This document shows, one piece after another, positions 22,646-34,199 of a DNA stretch of 64,000 bases. The translations under genes were made by a program, and so were the position numbers. Position 1 is the stretch's first letter. Every line of letters starts with the position of its first letter. The notes under the pieces were generated by a model. The model saw only the letters and a program-made list of their open reading frames with translations, had not been told where the DNA came from and did no database searches. Source of the DNA: Hymenopus coronatus (taxonomy: Eukaryota; Arthropoda; Insecta; Mantodea; Hymenopodidae); assembly GCA_030762935.1 (NCBI GenBank), contig CM060900.1:287541784-287605783 (forward strand), read 5' to 3'.

Positions 22646-24774
22646 AAGTTGAACCTGTTTTATACGTAACCCAGTTGTATGTAATTTACATGTAAACATA
22701 CATTTTTGTAAGTCCCGGCAAAATGTAATTTAGATACCTGTTACCAGAACCTTATTTATATATCCAATGCATTTATACGTAATTTGCTGTTATAAAAATT
22801 AAATTTCAGTGAAATACATCTTACGTAATTATGATGAGCATACGGCATACACTATCTTAAAAGAATCGAGCATATTTTCCTCCTCTCTGTTGACAAAGAT
22901 CCAAGCTGAGCAGGCGGCTTTCGGCCTCAGAAACAAAAGACAATAATATGTTTGCTGGTAGAGCACAAAAATGCAGCAACAAACTATAAGTGAAGATAAA
23001 TATGTTTGGTATCTGGTGCTTATTGTTAAACAGCGGTTTCTCTTTCAGTTCTCAGTTGCTTTTAATCAGCCATGGAGAACAGAAAAAAGATATACGCTAG
23101 ATCAGAAAGTGAAATTCATATGAGAGGTGGAGCTTAATCCACAAAAAACCAAAACTGAAATTGCTTTAGATTTAGGAATTGCTTATTCCACGCTATGTAC
23201 AGTCATCAGTAACAAAAATGTTATTTTGGTTGAGTTTTTAAAATTTGGTGCCAAATCAACAAAATGCAGCTGTCAGAGGAAGGGAGATATGCTGATTTGG
23301 AAGTGACACTTTTCACATGGTTCCAGCGGAAATGGGCTGCAGCTCTACCAATCAGTGGCGACATGCTGAAAGCAAAAGTGATAGATTTAGCTAAAATAAT
23401 GAACATCACGACTGATTTCAAGGCTTCATCAGGTTGGCTGCAAGGATTTCAAGATTGTCATAGAATCACAAGGAAAACATTTTGCGGTGAGTCGAATGCT
23501 GTGGATGACATCACGGTTCAACACTGGAAGAAAGAGGTTATACCAGGAACCATAAGGGATTATCAGCCTCAAAACATTTACAACTGTGATGAGACTGGCT
23601 TATTCTACAATCTCCTTCCCAGCAAGACATTAGCTGAAAAGGGTGATCCATGCCATGGAGGGAAGAAAAGTAAACTTTGCGTTACAGTTCTTCTTGCCAC
23701 CAATGCAGATGGATCAGACAAACTTACCCCTCTTGTGATAGGAATATTCAAGAATCTGAGGTGTTTTAAGGGTGCGAAAAAAAACCTACGGAATATGAGT
23801 TCACTAGGAAGTCTTGGATGACTATGATTTTAATGGAACAGTGGTTAAAGAAACTGGACATTAAAATGAAAAAGAAACAGAAGAAGATCCTTCTTTTTAT
23901 GGATTGATATACAGCAAATACACCTCAAATAATTTTGGAAAATGTTCGAGTGGATTTTTTCCCTCCTAACTGTACCAGTCAGCTACAGACACTTGATTTG
24001 GTCATCATTGCAAATTTCAAAGTTCATTATAGAAAAATGCTGGTTCAACATTTAATAACACAAAATGAAAATCTGGCCATTAACTTACTACTTGCCATGG
24101 AATTTATTTCGGCTGCTTGGAAGCAGGTGTCATCCTCCTCAATCAAACACTACTTCATTATAAATCTGGTGTCTTATAGGAAGAGGATGTCTCTGATGAT
24201 GGTGATGGTAGTGATGAGCTTATCAATGAGCTAGCTCTACCGGAGGGTGCAAATTTCGATACCTTGGTGCATTTTGATGACAATCTGGCTGTGTGTGGAA
24301 CTATAGGATGAAGAGATTATTGCTGATGTGTGCCAAAAACATGGTGGTGATCAAGAAAGTGGACCAGCTTCAAGCGACACTGACAGTAATGGGGATAACG
24401 ACTCAAATCTTGAAATACCTAAGGTGAGTGAAGTATTAAGTGCAATAAACGTGTGTAGGCATTACATCAGTGCTAACAATGGCAATGAAAAAGCTCTAAA
24501 TTCATTAATAAGTTTGCAAAATGAGGTTTATGCACTTAGCTCAAGAAAACAAGCTAAACTAACTGATTTCTTTAAAGCAGGACCAAGTTCAAAATAATGT
24601 TTTCTTCATACATATCTTTGTTGTTTGTAAAATTTTGCGCATGTAGGCCCACTGTATTGCCTTTTATTTTTTAAATATGTAAGATACATTATCAAAATCT
24701 CAGTTGCAAGTAAATCTGAGCTACGCGTAATCTTCCCTCGTTCCCTTGATATAAGCATCAATCATGTTCAACTG
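22646..24774 (+). mobile_element. Tigger/pogo DNA transposon
   Basis: 2,129 bp between TA dinucleotides (22644-22645, 24775-24776). The right end reads GTTCAACTG and the left end AAGTTGAACC, matching the Tigger-type terminal repeat CAGTTGAACC with one change on the left. Flanking non-LTR coding sequence joins across it. The single decayed transposase gene occupies 23072-24596. Confidence 0.85.
23072..24596 (+). pseudogene. Tigger/pogo transposase (decayed)
   Basis: N-terminal CENP-B-type helix-turn-helix in broken frame (23072-23210: MENRKKIY, then TEIALDLGIAYSTL). The CENP-B-type DNA-binding region follows in the 185-codon open part at 23264-23821 (LFTWFQRKWAAALPISGDML, FKASSGWLQGF). The DDE domain opens with IYNCDETGLFYN (first Asp) and ATNADGSDKLTPLVIG. 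The second Asp block (LFMD then a stop, at about 23905) and the third (PPNCTSQLQTLDL, 23965) lie in the next frame. The end (24541-24596) reads KQAKLTDFFKAGPSS, a PCNA-binding PIP-box pattern (Q-x-x-L-x-x-F-F), known from Drosophila pogo. Frameshifts near 23130 and 23800 and an in-frame stop make it inactive. Confidence 0.85.
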
Positions 24775-25276
24775 TACTACAAAAACGATGTGGTATATTA
24801 TAAATAAGCAAAGTAAACCCCAAAGAAATGAATATTCAAATATAAGCCTGAATCAAGATGGACAAATACTACAAGACCCTACTGAAATATGCAAACTGTT
24901 TAACAACTTCTTTCTAAGAATTTATAACAAATCTACAATTAGTGATACAGACAGAAAAAAACCTGTTATAAATAGCATGTATTTGCATCCAATGATATCC
25001 ACTTAACCACTTTCAACATGGATTTAGATATAAATTATCAACCATCATGGCTATAATGGAATTTATACATAACGTATTGGAATTGAAGGACAACCATAAA
25101 AAGCAGCAGGAGCCTATCTAGACCTCTCTATAGCTTTTGACTCTGTAAATCATGATAGCCTGATCTCAAAATTAGAACATCATGGTTTTAGAGTGAAAAT
25201 AAATAAATTGCTAGCAATGTATCCTAAAAATTGTGTGCAATGTACAGAAATAAATTGGAAAAAAGGTGACATTATA

Positions 25277-28200
25277 CGAGGGACGGCTGTTAAGTTTCTC
25301 AGCATAATCTCCATTGGTGTTCTAATTCAATTAAACTATCTCTGTAGTGTGATTTATCAAGGTCCTCAAAATAGCTGTTTATGGCATCAATGACCTCCTC
25401 GTTGCTATGAAGTCTTTGTCTTCCAACGAATTTTTTGAGCTTTGTAAACAGGTGGTGGTAGTCACTGGGTGCTATATCTGGCAAATAGGGTGGATGTTCA
25501 AGCAATTCAAACTTTAATTCATACATTTTTCCCATTGCAATGACTGAGCGATGGGTATCAACAAACATGCCACCCATCTTACACAGATATTGTGAAAGCC
25601 TAAAACATTACTTAAAATATTACCTGCACATTCTTTTGATATGTTTACAGCCGCTGCTATCTCAAACAACTTTAATCTGAGGTCTCCCAGTACTAAACAA
25701 TGAATTTTTTTCAACGATCTCTGGAGTTGTCACATCTACAGAGCATCCTGAGCGAGGCTCATCACTAGTGCTTGTATGTCCCATTTTAAACTTTTAATTG
25801 TTGAATATGAAGGCTCAGAGTAGAGCTGGTCTAAACAGCTTTCAGTCTCGCTCGTTTCGCGCTGCTGCTAACCGTGCTCTCGCAGCCAGTAGATGCAGCT
25901 AAACATATGGCTGGCAGGAAGAGTTGATTTAACGAGCTTCCGAGATTCTCGTTTACTCGCAAGACTCACGAGTCTCGTTAATAGCAAGACTGCGGTGTAA
26001 TGCGCGGAAACTCAGTGTCAGAATGTAAATGATCTATAGTTTTGTTATAAATCAGTATGTAAACATTATCTGAAGTGGTAATTCTGTTATTTGCTCTAAT
26101 CTAAGCATTATTATTTTAATAGAACAAAATCTTTTTCCCTGGCACTGGTTTGTTTTAAACACTTTGATAGATATATGTATACGCTTCTCCTCTGTGCTAC
26201 TTGGTTACTCAGAAAGTAAAGAGATATCTTTAGTAATTATATGTTACATCTCCCCTTGACCTTGTGACTTACATTCACCGTTCAGGTGTCAAATGAAGCT
26301 GAATAACTGAAAGCAGTGCATGTGTTTATTTTGACCTGCATTTATTACAATAAGCGTGTTCCGCTGGATCGGGTTGAGTGTCTTGCTCACCAGAGTTGCC
26401 AACACATGATTATTTTTTCCATCAGACCAGCTCATAAAAATCCATCAAAATTTGTTATTTTCGTATTTTCTTTCAAAAATAACAATTAAAACTCAAGGTC
26501 AGCACTTTGGAACAATTGCTTGGACAGGTCTGAAAGATGATCAAGGGAAGTGATTAACTACAAACAACATGAGAACAGCTTTTGCAGCTGCACGTTCACA
26601 CATGTCTTTAATAGGCTGAAATGGTATTTTTGACTGTGAAGTTAAAAAGGGTTTAGTTGCTTTTAGATGTTTCTTATTTTTTCCATGAAAAAGTAAATCT
26701 GATAAGCGCACATTTACATTGCATTGGCATTATTGGCACCGTGCAGTACTAGGTTCCCTGGGCAACTCTAACAACCATTCCTTTTAATTATTCATTATTT
26801 AACCATACTTTTCTAAAATGTCGTACATACCGCAAAGCCTTCTGTTCAATTAGGTAATTAAAAAAAAAAAGAACACATTAGCACTGCGTTCACTATGCTG
26901 AATTCAGAATTAGCTCTGATAAACATATGGCCATATACCACAGTGTCATGTTTGCGGTGTTGTTCAGTCATCCATGAAGTTTGTTGCTGTTAGCTCTTAA
27001 TAAAAGATAGCTGTTATATTTCTGTCTTCAGACACTGTCTTGCAGGTACACAAAGATTTACATCCGTGACAGTTTTTCTAAAGAAAATCAATATAATATT
27101 ACTTAACAATTGCTAATAATATCGGTCAAAAAATCTGTCATCCGTGAAAGCTAAATTTTGCCCGTCATATAACTTGGCAACCTTGTTGTTCACCAAAACT
27201 TTTGTATATGATGAAGAAGAAGTGCTATTCCGTTTATAAATCGCAATGCTAGACAGTTTCATTTTATTGAAGATCACAGCAGCTGCAGAAAAATACAAAA
27301 CTGATACGTCACAAACTGTGTTGACAGGTGCAAACCAATGCAGCCTCAAGACATGACATACCAGAAGTGATGACAAATCTATAACATTCCTTTAGGTGAT
27401 TAGGAAATTGTCTATAAAATCGTTAAAATGGGCTAAAAGTTGATAAAATTATGCATGTTTATCTAAACAAGAACATATACTAAAGAAATATTTGCCTAAG
27501 ATCTGTAACTTTTATTATTTCATCTGTTTAAATGATTTGAGATTTAAATAGCCTACCAAGACAGGAATGACATTTCAATAACTCACGCTAGAGAATGGGT
27601 TAAAAACGAAATGTGGTTTCACAGAATTTGCAGATATGAATGTACGTGGTGTCCACTTTTATTAGAATAAGTATTTAAATATTTTATTATTCCTAAGAAG
27701 TTTATGTTGCACGAAGTAATTCTATTTTTGATTTTATCTGAAGTTTGGGTATAAGTTATATACATAGCAACACAAATGATAAGTGTGTCATTAGCATTAA
27801 CATCGCTGATTCAAACGTGTAAACACATTTATTAATAGGGCCCGGAGTATTAGCTTTTTATAAATGCAGTTTTAGCCCTTTCTAGGCTTTTAAACAATGC
27901 TCCTTCCTTTTTCCTAGCTATTTAAGCAAGTCAACGACAAAATACTTTTAAACATAAAAAAGATAAAAATATGAAAACCGTTTTACTTCACGGAAGCATG
28001 CTATTAATATGTACAGTAATTTAAAACAAAGTATTAATCAGTAAACACGTGCTAGAACATTGTAATTAACATATCAAGCACATGTTTTTAATATATAGCA
28101 GACATATACAGTAAAGTTCACTTGGCAAGCACTGTTGCTATACACAACCAGCCACTTTGCAAATTTTTTGTTGTTTTTTAATATATTCCTATAGGCAGAA

Positions 28201-28996
28201 AAAATCTTTCAACATCGCAAGATGTTCTTGGTGCATACTTCATTCGTGCAATCTCTATACCAAGAGCATTCTATTCCTGGATAACCCCACATGTACACTC
28301 AAAACAAAACTAAATGAATTACTAACAAAAATTGTTAATTCAAATGAACTGAAGAGGAAGAAAAAACAAAACTTAAGTTAAGCGAATTTTAGGTGTCAAT
28401 GTCCCATTTAGCTTTTTTTAGGCTGAATAAGATTAGCACTCAAACCACTAGAAACATAAAAGTACTTTGAAGCTTTCTAATTTACAAGGAGAAAAATAGA
28501 TTAAAACCTAAAAATCCAGTCCCCGGTTATTACAATACCAATTTATTCCAAGGATCATACGTCAACTACCCCACCTGCAGTTACAAGAATTCTCGGGTCG
28601 CCTTGCTCGTGAGCACTAGTTCTCGATACACGAGACTCTCATTGCCACACTCTCGAGAGTGGCATGGCTTACAAGTAACGAGTGAGAGTGGCACATGCTT
28701 TGACCGGCTCTAGCCTAGAGTCTTTTAATGTACTGCCCATTTCCTCCTCGATTTCTTTAGGCGTTAAGCCTTTCAAATGGAAGTATTTAATCACTGCTCA
28801 TTTTGGCAAATCTTCCATAATCGTGAAAACTCTAAAGTTGCCTTGTTTAGAATGCTGTCATTCGAAAACTAAACAAGCTATTGACCTGTAACGATGGATA
28901 CAAGCTAGTCTAGAGCTAAACTATAAGATGCTACCATCTAACTGGCCTAGTGGTGCCATATCTGTGTGAAGCCTGGGACTTATCAGCTGACCCTCG
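25277..28996 (-). mobile_element. Mariner element A, internally deleted and split by a hAT-like insertion
   Basis: TA target duplications at 25275-25276 and 28997-28998. The left end CGAGGGACGGCTGTTAAGT and the reverse complement of the right end CGAGGGTCAGCTGATAAGT are imperfect terminal repeats. Minus-strand coding: start MEDLPK at 28818, then VIKYFHLKGLTPKEIEEEM; after the hAT-like insert comes SEPSYSTIKSLK, DEPRSGCSVDVTTPEIVEK and a helix-turn-helix LKLFEIAAAVNIS, CVRWV. The C-terminal part at 25577-25300 has HPPYLPDIAPSDYHHL (third catalytic Asp region) and KKFVGRQRL. The segment with the first two catalytic Asp residues is missing, so the element was already about 0.8 kb before the hAT arrived. 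Confidence 0.8.
25821..28712. mobile_element. hAT-like element, apparently non-autonomous, 2.9 kb
   Basis: Ends are TAGAGCTGGTCTAAACAGC (25821) and, on the other strand from 28712, TAGAGCCGGTCAAAGCATG: imperfect inverted repeats with the TAG start seen in many hAT elements. The flanking 8 bp GCTCAGAG (25813-25820) and GCCTAGAG (28713-28720) match at 6 of 8 positions, as an old hAT 8-bp duplication would. Subterminal CTCG-rich repeats (CTCACGAGTCTCG, TCTCGAGAGTGG) occur at both ends. Internally I find only short frames (for example 27113-27376 minus) with no BED finger or hAT catalytic motif. The approximately 2.5-kb interior is therefore unexplained: non-autonomous filler, or captured DNA. 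Confidence 0.65.
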
Positions 28997-29446
28997 TACA
29001 TACCATTAACAACTTAGTAAAATCAGGGATATCGCAGGGGTCAGTGCTGGGACAAACACTGTTTTTGCTCTATATAAATGACTTACCTGAACCAGAAAAT
29101 AGCAAGGTAATATCCTATGCAGATTACACTTCTAATATATTGGAATGAAGACAAAGAAAACTGGCAAGAAAATGCAACAAGAGCAATTGGAGAAATATGA
29201 CAGTACTTTGTTAACAATGAGTTGAAATTAAAATTGGGAAAATAAAATTTGTGATGGTTCAAAGTGATAACCAAAATATAAACATTAATAATGCTCCTTT
29301 AGAACAAGTAAGAGACTTCAAATTTTTGGGCATCCTCATAGAAGAAACTTTAACTTACAACTCTCATATAGAAATGGTTTGTAAAAAAGCTGAATTTGGG
29401 ATTATATCTACTGAGAGAGCTAGCAAAATATGGGAACACGAATATA

Positions 29447-30754
29447 CGAGGGCCGTTCAGAAAGTAGCCTCCGATCGGTCACAGTGCGGGTAGTAGCGAC
29501 GCCATCTGTGCATTTACGCACTCAGCAGGTCAGTCGGCATCAAGCCGTGGTCGAGTGAAAGTCGTACCTGCGCTAGTTTAGTGTTTGTGGCCGTTTGAAA
29601 TGTGTACTGCAATAGAAAACCCCACCAAATGTGAAGTGCGTGCTGTTATAAGGTTTTTTATAGCCAAAGGATATTCTGCAGCAGCTATTCATCGTGAGCT
29701 TTGTGCCGTGTACGGACCAAGAGTTATGAGTGAAGGAGTGGTCCATGAATGGGTACGTTTATTTAAAAGTGGACGAGAAAACGTTCATGATGAAGAGAGG
29801 AGTGGTAGACCATCATTGGTCACGGACGAACTCGTTCAGACAGTTGATGCAAAAGTTCGTGAAAACCGACGTTTCACAATGTCGGAGTTGTCTACTGATT
29901 TTCCACAGATTTCTAAGACTCTCTTGTACGAGATAGTGACAGCAAGATTGGGTTACTGTAAGTTCTGTGCACGATGGGTGCCCAAAATTCTTACCGACCA
30001 CCACAAAACTCAAAGAATGGCCTCTGCATTAGACTTTCTGTCACGTTATGAGGCCGAAGGTGAACCATTGTTAAACAGAATCATGACCGGGGACGAAACC
30101 TGGATTAAGTACGTGAACCCTGAGGCAAAAGAACAATCAAAGATGTGGGCACATTCAAATTCGCCTACCAAACCAATAAAATCCCGGCAAGATTTTTCTG
30201 CCCGAAAATTGATGGCAACGGTGTTTTGGGATGCAAAAGGGGTGTTGTTGGTTGAATTCATGGAACGTGGGACGACCATTAATCAAGACGTGTACTGTGA
30301 AACACACTTATACAGAACAAACGCCGTGGTATGCTGACTTCCGGTATCGTTTTTTTGCAATAACGCCCGTCCTCACTCTGCTCGCAGAACAACAGCCCTT
30401 CTTGAGTCCTTCAAGTGGGACGTTGTCAACCATCCACCTTACAGCCCAGATCTGGCGCCAAGCGATTATCACCTCTTCATGCATATGAAGAAATGGCTCG
30501 GGTCCCAGCGGTTTGATGACGACGAAGAGCTCAAAGATGCGGTCACAGGCTGGCTCCAGGCACAAGCGGGTGATTTTTATGCAGAAGGAATTTCAAAGCT
30601 TGTGAACAGATACGATAAGTGCCTCAATCGTTATAGAAACTATGTAGAAAAATAGTGCAAAGATGTAGTTGTAAGATGTATATATTAAAATATTTTTATT
30701 TAACTTGGTGAATTTCTTGCAATCAACCGGAGGCTACTTTCTGAACGGCCCTCG
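29447..30754 (+). mobile_element. Mariner element B with perfect 27-bp terminal repeats
   Basis: 1,308 bp, flanked by TA at 29445-29446 and 30755-30756. The ends (starting CGAGGGCCGTTCAGAAAGTA) are exact inverted repeats over 27 bp, 29447-29473 and 30728-30754. It lies in the Jockey/CR1-group element; coding on both sides continues across it. Perfect repeats and a nearly full transposase make it the youngest insertion in this nest. Confidence 0.95.
29585..30655 (+). pseudogene. Mariner transposase (one frameshifted region)
   Basis: A 250-codon open frame from 29585 holds two helix-turn-helix regions (VIRFFIAKGYSAAAIHREL; MSELSTDFPQISKTLLYEI), the linker HDEERSGRPS, WVPKIL (about residue 131), and the first catalytic Asp in MTGDETWI (about residue 170). 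Near 30300-30365 the frame is lost. Beyond it other frames read NNARPHSA where the second Asp block HDNARPHSA is usual, then NHPPYSPDLAPSDYHLF with the third Asp, and a C-terminal KLVNRYDKCLNRYRNYVEK to the stop at 30653. The gene matches the usual mariner length of about 345 aa. The damage sits in the second Asp block, so transposase is not produced; the ends could still be used in trans. Confidence 0.9.
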
Positions 30755-31339
30755 TACTTAAAACAGCATATTATGGCATTATATACCCACACATAACATA
30801 TGAAATAAAAATTTGGGGGGGAACAAAGCAAAATCAATATTAACAGATAACTAAAAGTACAAAGAAAGTGTATAAGAAGCATGTACAACCTTTGGTTTCG
30901 ACAACCTTGCCGAGAAGCACTTCTAACACAAAACATTTTAACATTAGTTTCGCTATATGTGTTCAAAACTATTATTCTTGTCAAAGAAAAAAAAAATCAG
31001 TTCAACATACTCAATAAAGGTTGGCATACACATGATACAAGGCATGCAAATGATCATCATACAGTGAAAGCAAATAAAACACAAACTGATAAGGACCTAC
31101 ATAACATAGGAGCTGTAATGTATAATAAATTACCATTGGCAGTTAAGAACACTAAAGATTCAAAAGTTTAAACCTGTATCAAAATTATTCTTAATAGGTA
31201 AATGCTTATATATCAGTGAATTATAATGAATACAAATGTATGAATGTAAATGATGACTTTTGTAAAAAGCCAAGTTGGCATCATTGTCGATGGTTTCCAA
31301 CTGAATTTCCACACAATATTCCATGTTGAGGTGTGATGG

Positions 31340-33620
31340 TCCCTGTGGCTAAGTGATGAACCTCGACAATATATTTTGTGGCAGCAACTCAAAGTTCAAT
31401 ACATGGTATTGGTTTTTAATGATGTGGATTTTTTCCCAGACGTCATGCTCTGACGCGTATCTGGTAGGTTTTATAAGGTGTATGTTAGGCACTATTTCAT
31501 GCTTAGTAGACCAAAAGTGGTGTGCAATGGCTGATTTGTCAGTTTGTTTGTATTTTACTGCTCTCATGTGTTCTTTAAGTCTTGTTTCAAAGTGTCTTTT
31601 TGTTTTACCACTGTAAAAGTTGTTGCAATCTGCGCAATTTATTCTGTAGATTCCTGATTTTTTATGTCCTGGGATTTGGTCTTATTGGTTGTTGCAGAGC
31701 ATTTTTTGTAGGCTGAACTTATTCTGGGGGGCAAGTTTGATTTTATGTTTTTTGAATATTTCTTAAAACTTGTGGTGTAGTTTTGGGTGATAAGTAAACT
31801 TTTTAAAGCAAGGTTTATCTATTGCTGGGCTCAATTTTGTGGTTTCTGTGATTAATTTCCATTGTTTGAATTTTTTAATTTTTTTATCTATTAATTTTTG
31901 GTTGAAGCTGTGTAATTTCTTGCAGTAGATATTATGTGTTTGTATTATGTGCTGTATTCTTCATCTTTTAATGGTGTGAAGACTAGTCTATGGGTGAGGC
32001 CATTGAATACTGCATGTTTGTGCGCTATAGGATTGTGGCCATAATTCTTTATATAGTTGTGGGAGTGAGTGGGTTTATGATAGACACCAAAGGACAGTTT
32101 GTTGGCTTCTCTGATTATTTTCATATCTAGAAATGGAAGTTATCTTTTTCAATTTCTATTGTGAACTATATAGTTTTCTGTTGTATGTTGAGTAGTTTGA
32201 GGGAGTCCTGTATGAAACGTTTGGGGACTATGGCAAAGATGTCATCAATGTTTCTATGCCAAATCTTGAAGATGTGTGGAAATGCTGAGGTTATGTGTGT
32301 TTCCAGGTAGCTAATGTGAAGGTTTGCCAGAAGTGGTGAAATTGGGTTACCTATTGTAAGGCCTGTAGTTTGTTGGTATGTTCTGTTGTTGAAGGTGAAG
32401 TAATTCTGATCTAGGCAAAGTTTAGCTAAGTTTAGGTAGTCATCTAATTCTTCTTTTTTATTGTGGGTTAGCCAGCTTTCCAGGTGTTTTAACATCAGAG
32501 GAATGGGCATGTTTGGGCACATTGCTGTGATGTCGAAGGATACTAAGGTGTATTCAGGTTTTAATTTAAGGGTGGAGATTTTGTTAATCAGATCCTGAAA
32601 GTTCTTTATACTTAAGCTGGGATATTTTGGTAATGATATGAACTTCTGCACTTATTTGAGAGACAGTATGTAGGAGAATCTATATTGTTGACTATTGGTC
32701 ACATGGCGCTGACAGTTTTATGGACTTTGGAAGGGCATAAAGTCTGGGTAAAATTGGGTGGTTTGGTTTCAGTCTGTTTTTTGTGCTATTTTGGATTGTT
32801 TTGGTTGCTTTTATGGTAAGGTTGTAGTCTTTCATGCATTGCTTCAATGGATCTGTTTTGATTTTTGTGAAAATATTATCTTGAAACATATTTTCAACCA
32901 TGGTGATATAGTCAGATCTATCTAATATTACTATTGTGTTGCTTTTATCTGCTTTGGTGTATATTACCAATTTGGGTTTTATGTTCTGGAGGATTTTTTT
33001 ATTTGGAAAGTTATTTCTGGTGTGATTGTGATCTTTAAGTACTATTTCACATTAATTTTAAATGGCTGTTTCATCATCTTCTTTTAAATCTGCACAAGCT
33101 ATTTCTACTTCTGCTATTAGGTCTTCTGCTTGGTTGGAGTAGGTTTTACATGTTTTTAGGCCTTGATTAAGTAATGAAATCTCATTGTTGGTGAATGTTT
33201 GACTGGACATGTTTATAACTTGGTTAGATGGAGTGTTTTTTGTGTGGTGAGTTTTCTTTTTGAGTTTAGGTGTTGAAGTTTTGTTTTGTTTTAAACACAG
33301 ATTGTTTAGTTTCTTCTTTAGTTCTGTGTTTTCTTGCTTAAAATCGGTAGGAAATTAATAAGTAAATTTTGCCATGCAATGTAACCAATAGTGTATGTAA
33401 GTTTTAAATGGAGATCGTATGTTTGTAAGTCAAGTTGGTATAATTTTGCATAGTGTTTGTTTCATTCAAGGAGCATTACTTTTTTATCTGCTGATTTTTG
33501 TTGAGGAGTGTTGTTTCTGAATTTTATGATTTTTCTTATAAAGTTGGGAGTTACTTGGCACGACATGCACAGATTGATGAAACGAATGTCTGTGCACATG
33601 TTTTTTCTTTTTTCTTCCAG
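31340..33620 (-). mobile_element. Penelope-like element (RT plus GIY-YIG), decayed
   Basis: Minus-strand order is RT then endonuclease. 32970-32692 reads YTKADKSNTIVILDRSDY and ILPRLYALPKSIK, the conserved Penelope RT N-terminal motifs. 32651-32166 is a 161-codon open frame with LVSFDITAMCPNMPIPLML (first catalytic Asp region) and TGLTIGNPISPLLANLHISYLE; the catalytic pair sits in WHRNIDDIFAIVP. 31690-31349 holds the GIY-YIG nuclease: SGIYRINCADCNNFYSGKTK, then ETRLKEHMRAVK and AIAHHFWSTKHEI. Segments between are frameshifted. The upstream stretch 33000-33620 has lysine-rich helical remnants. Penelope-like elements insert by RT primed at GIY-YIG cuts. I did not resolve terminal repeats. Confidence 0.85.
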
Positions 33621-33799
33621 TTGTAGTTATTTCTTGATATTTTGTTTATCGAAGTCTATGTTGAAGAATGTGTAAGTTTAATTCTTTCTTACCTGCATGA
33701 CACTGTGTGTTGCAGAGCACATGGTGTTTGTTGATGAACTAATCCTTTCTGGTGCGACTCGTTGGCCGTAAGTTTAAGAATAATTTTAATGAAATGGTG

Positions 33800-33970
33800 T
33801 TTTGCAACAGTGGTACGTATGAAATGTAAATATCTTTGAGTTGGCTTTGTAACACTAAAGTATCACTTATGTATAATATATACTCATTATATGTAAGTGG
33901 TACTTAAATGTTACAAAACCAACTCAAAAATATTTACCTTTCATACTTATCACTGTTCCAAAAGACCCCT
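33800..33970. repeat. Imperfect palindrome with about 75-bp arms (MITE or foldback-like)
   Basis: The arm near 33803-33880 (AACAGTGGTACGTATGAAAT...) and the arm near 33888-33968 pair with scattered mismatches around a TATA-rich centre. Followed by degenerate repeats of a motif like AGATAAGATTGACAATGTCA near 34008, 34096 and 34150. No coding content. Confidence 0.6.
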
Positions 33971-34199
33971 TCATTAAATTTATTTGTATATATTACAGTT
34001 TTTAGATAGGATTGACAAGGTCAGATTTTCTTGTAAAAGTCACTTTTGTAAATAATTTATCACTTTTGTAAATAATTTTTAGTATTCTTACTGTATAGAT
34101 AAAATTGAGAATGACAGATGTTCTTGTAATTTGTAAATAACTAAACTTATAGATAAGATTGACAATGTCAAATGCTCTTGTAAGAGTCTATTGACTACA

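Larger units (their letters stand above)
22420..31250 (+). mobile_element. Jockey/CR1-group non-LTR element broken by three nested insertions
   Basis: Host-element pieces are 22420-22645, 24775-25276, 28997-29446 and 30755-31250. Read in order they give one RT region. KALLKLKAEEIGKK joins across the Tigger insertion to KTMWYIINKQ and LFNNFFL. QHGFRYKLSTIMAIMEF and SVNHDSLISKLEHHGF (motif A region) end at mariner A. GISQGSVLGQTLFLLYINDLP (motif B), YADYTS at the catalytic site, and FKFLGILIEETL follow. After mariner B come LKTAYYGIIYPHITYEIKIW and the distal THDTRHANDHH...GAVMYNKLP tail. The pieces total about 1.7 kb. Asp-Asp has become Asp-Tyr and stops are frequent, so it is inactive. Confidence 0.8.
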
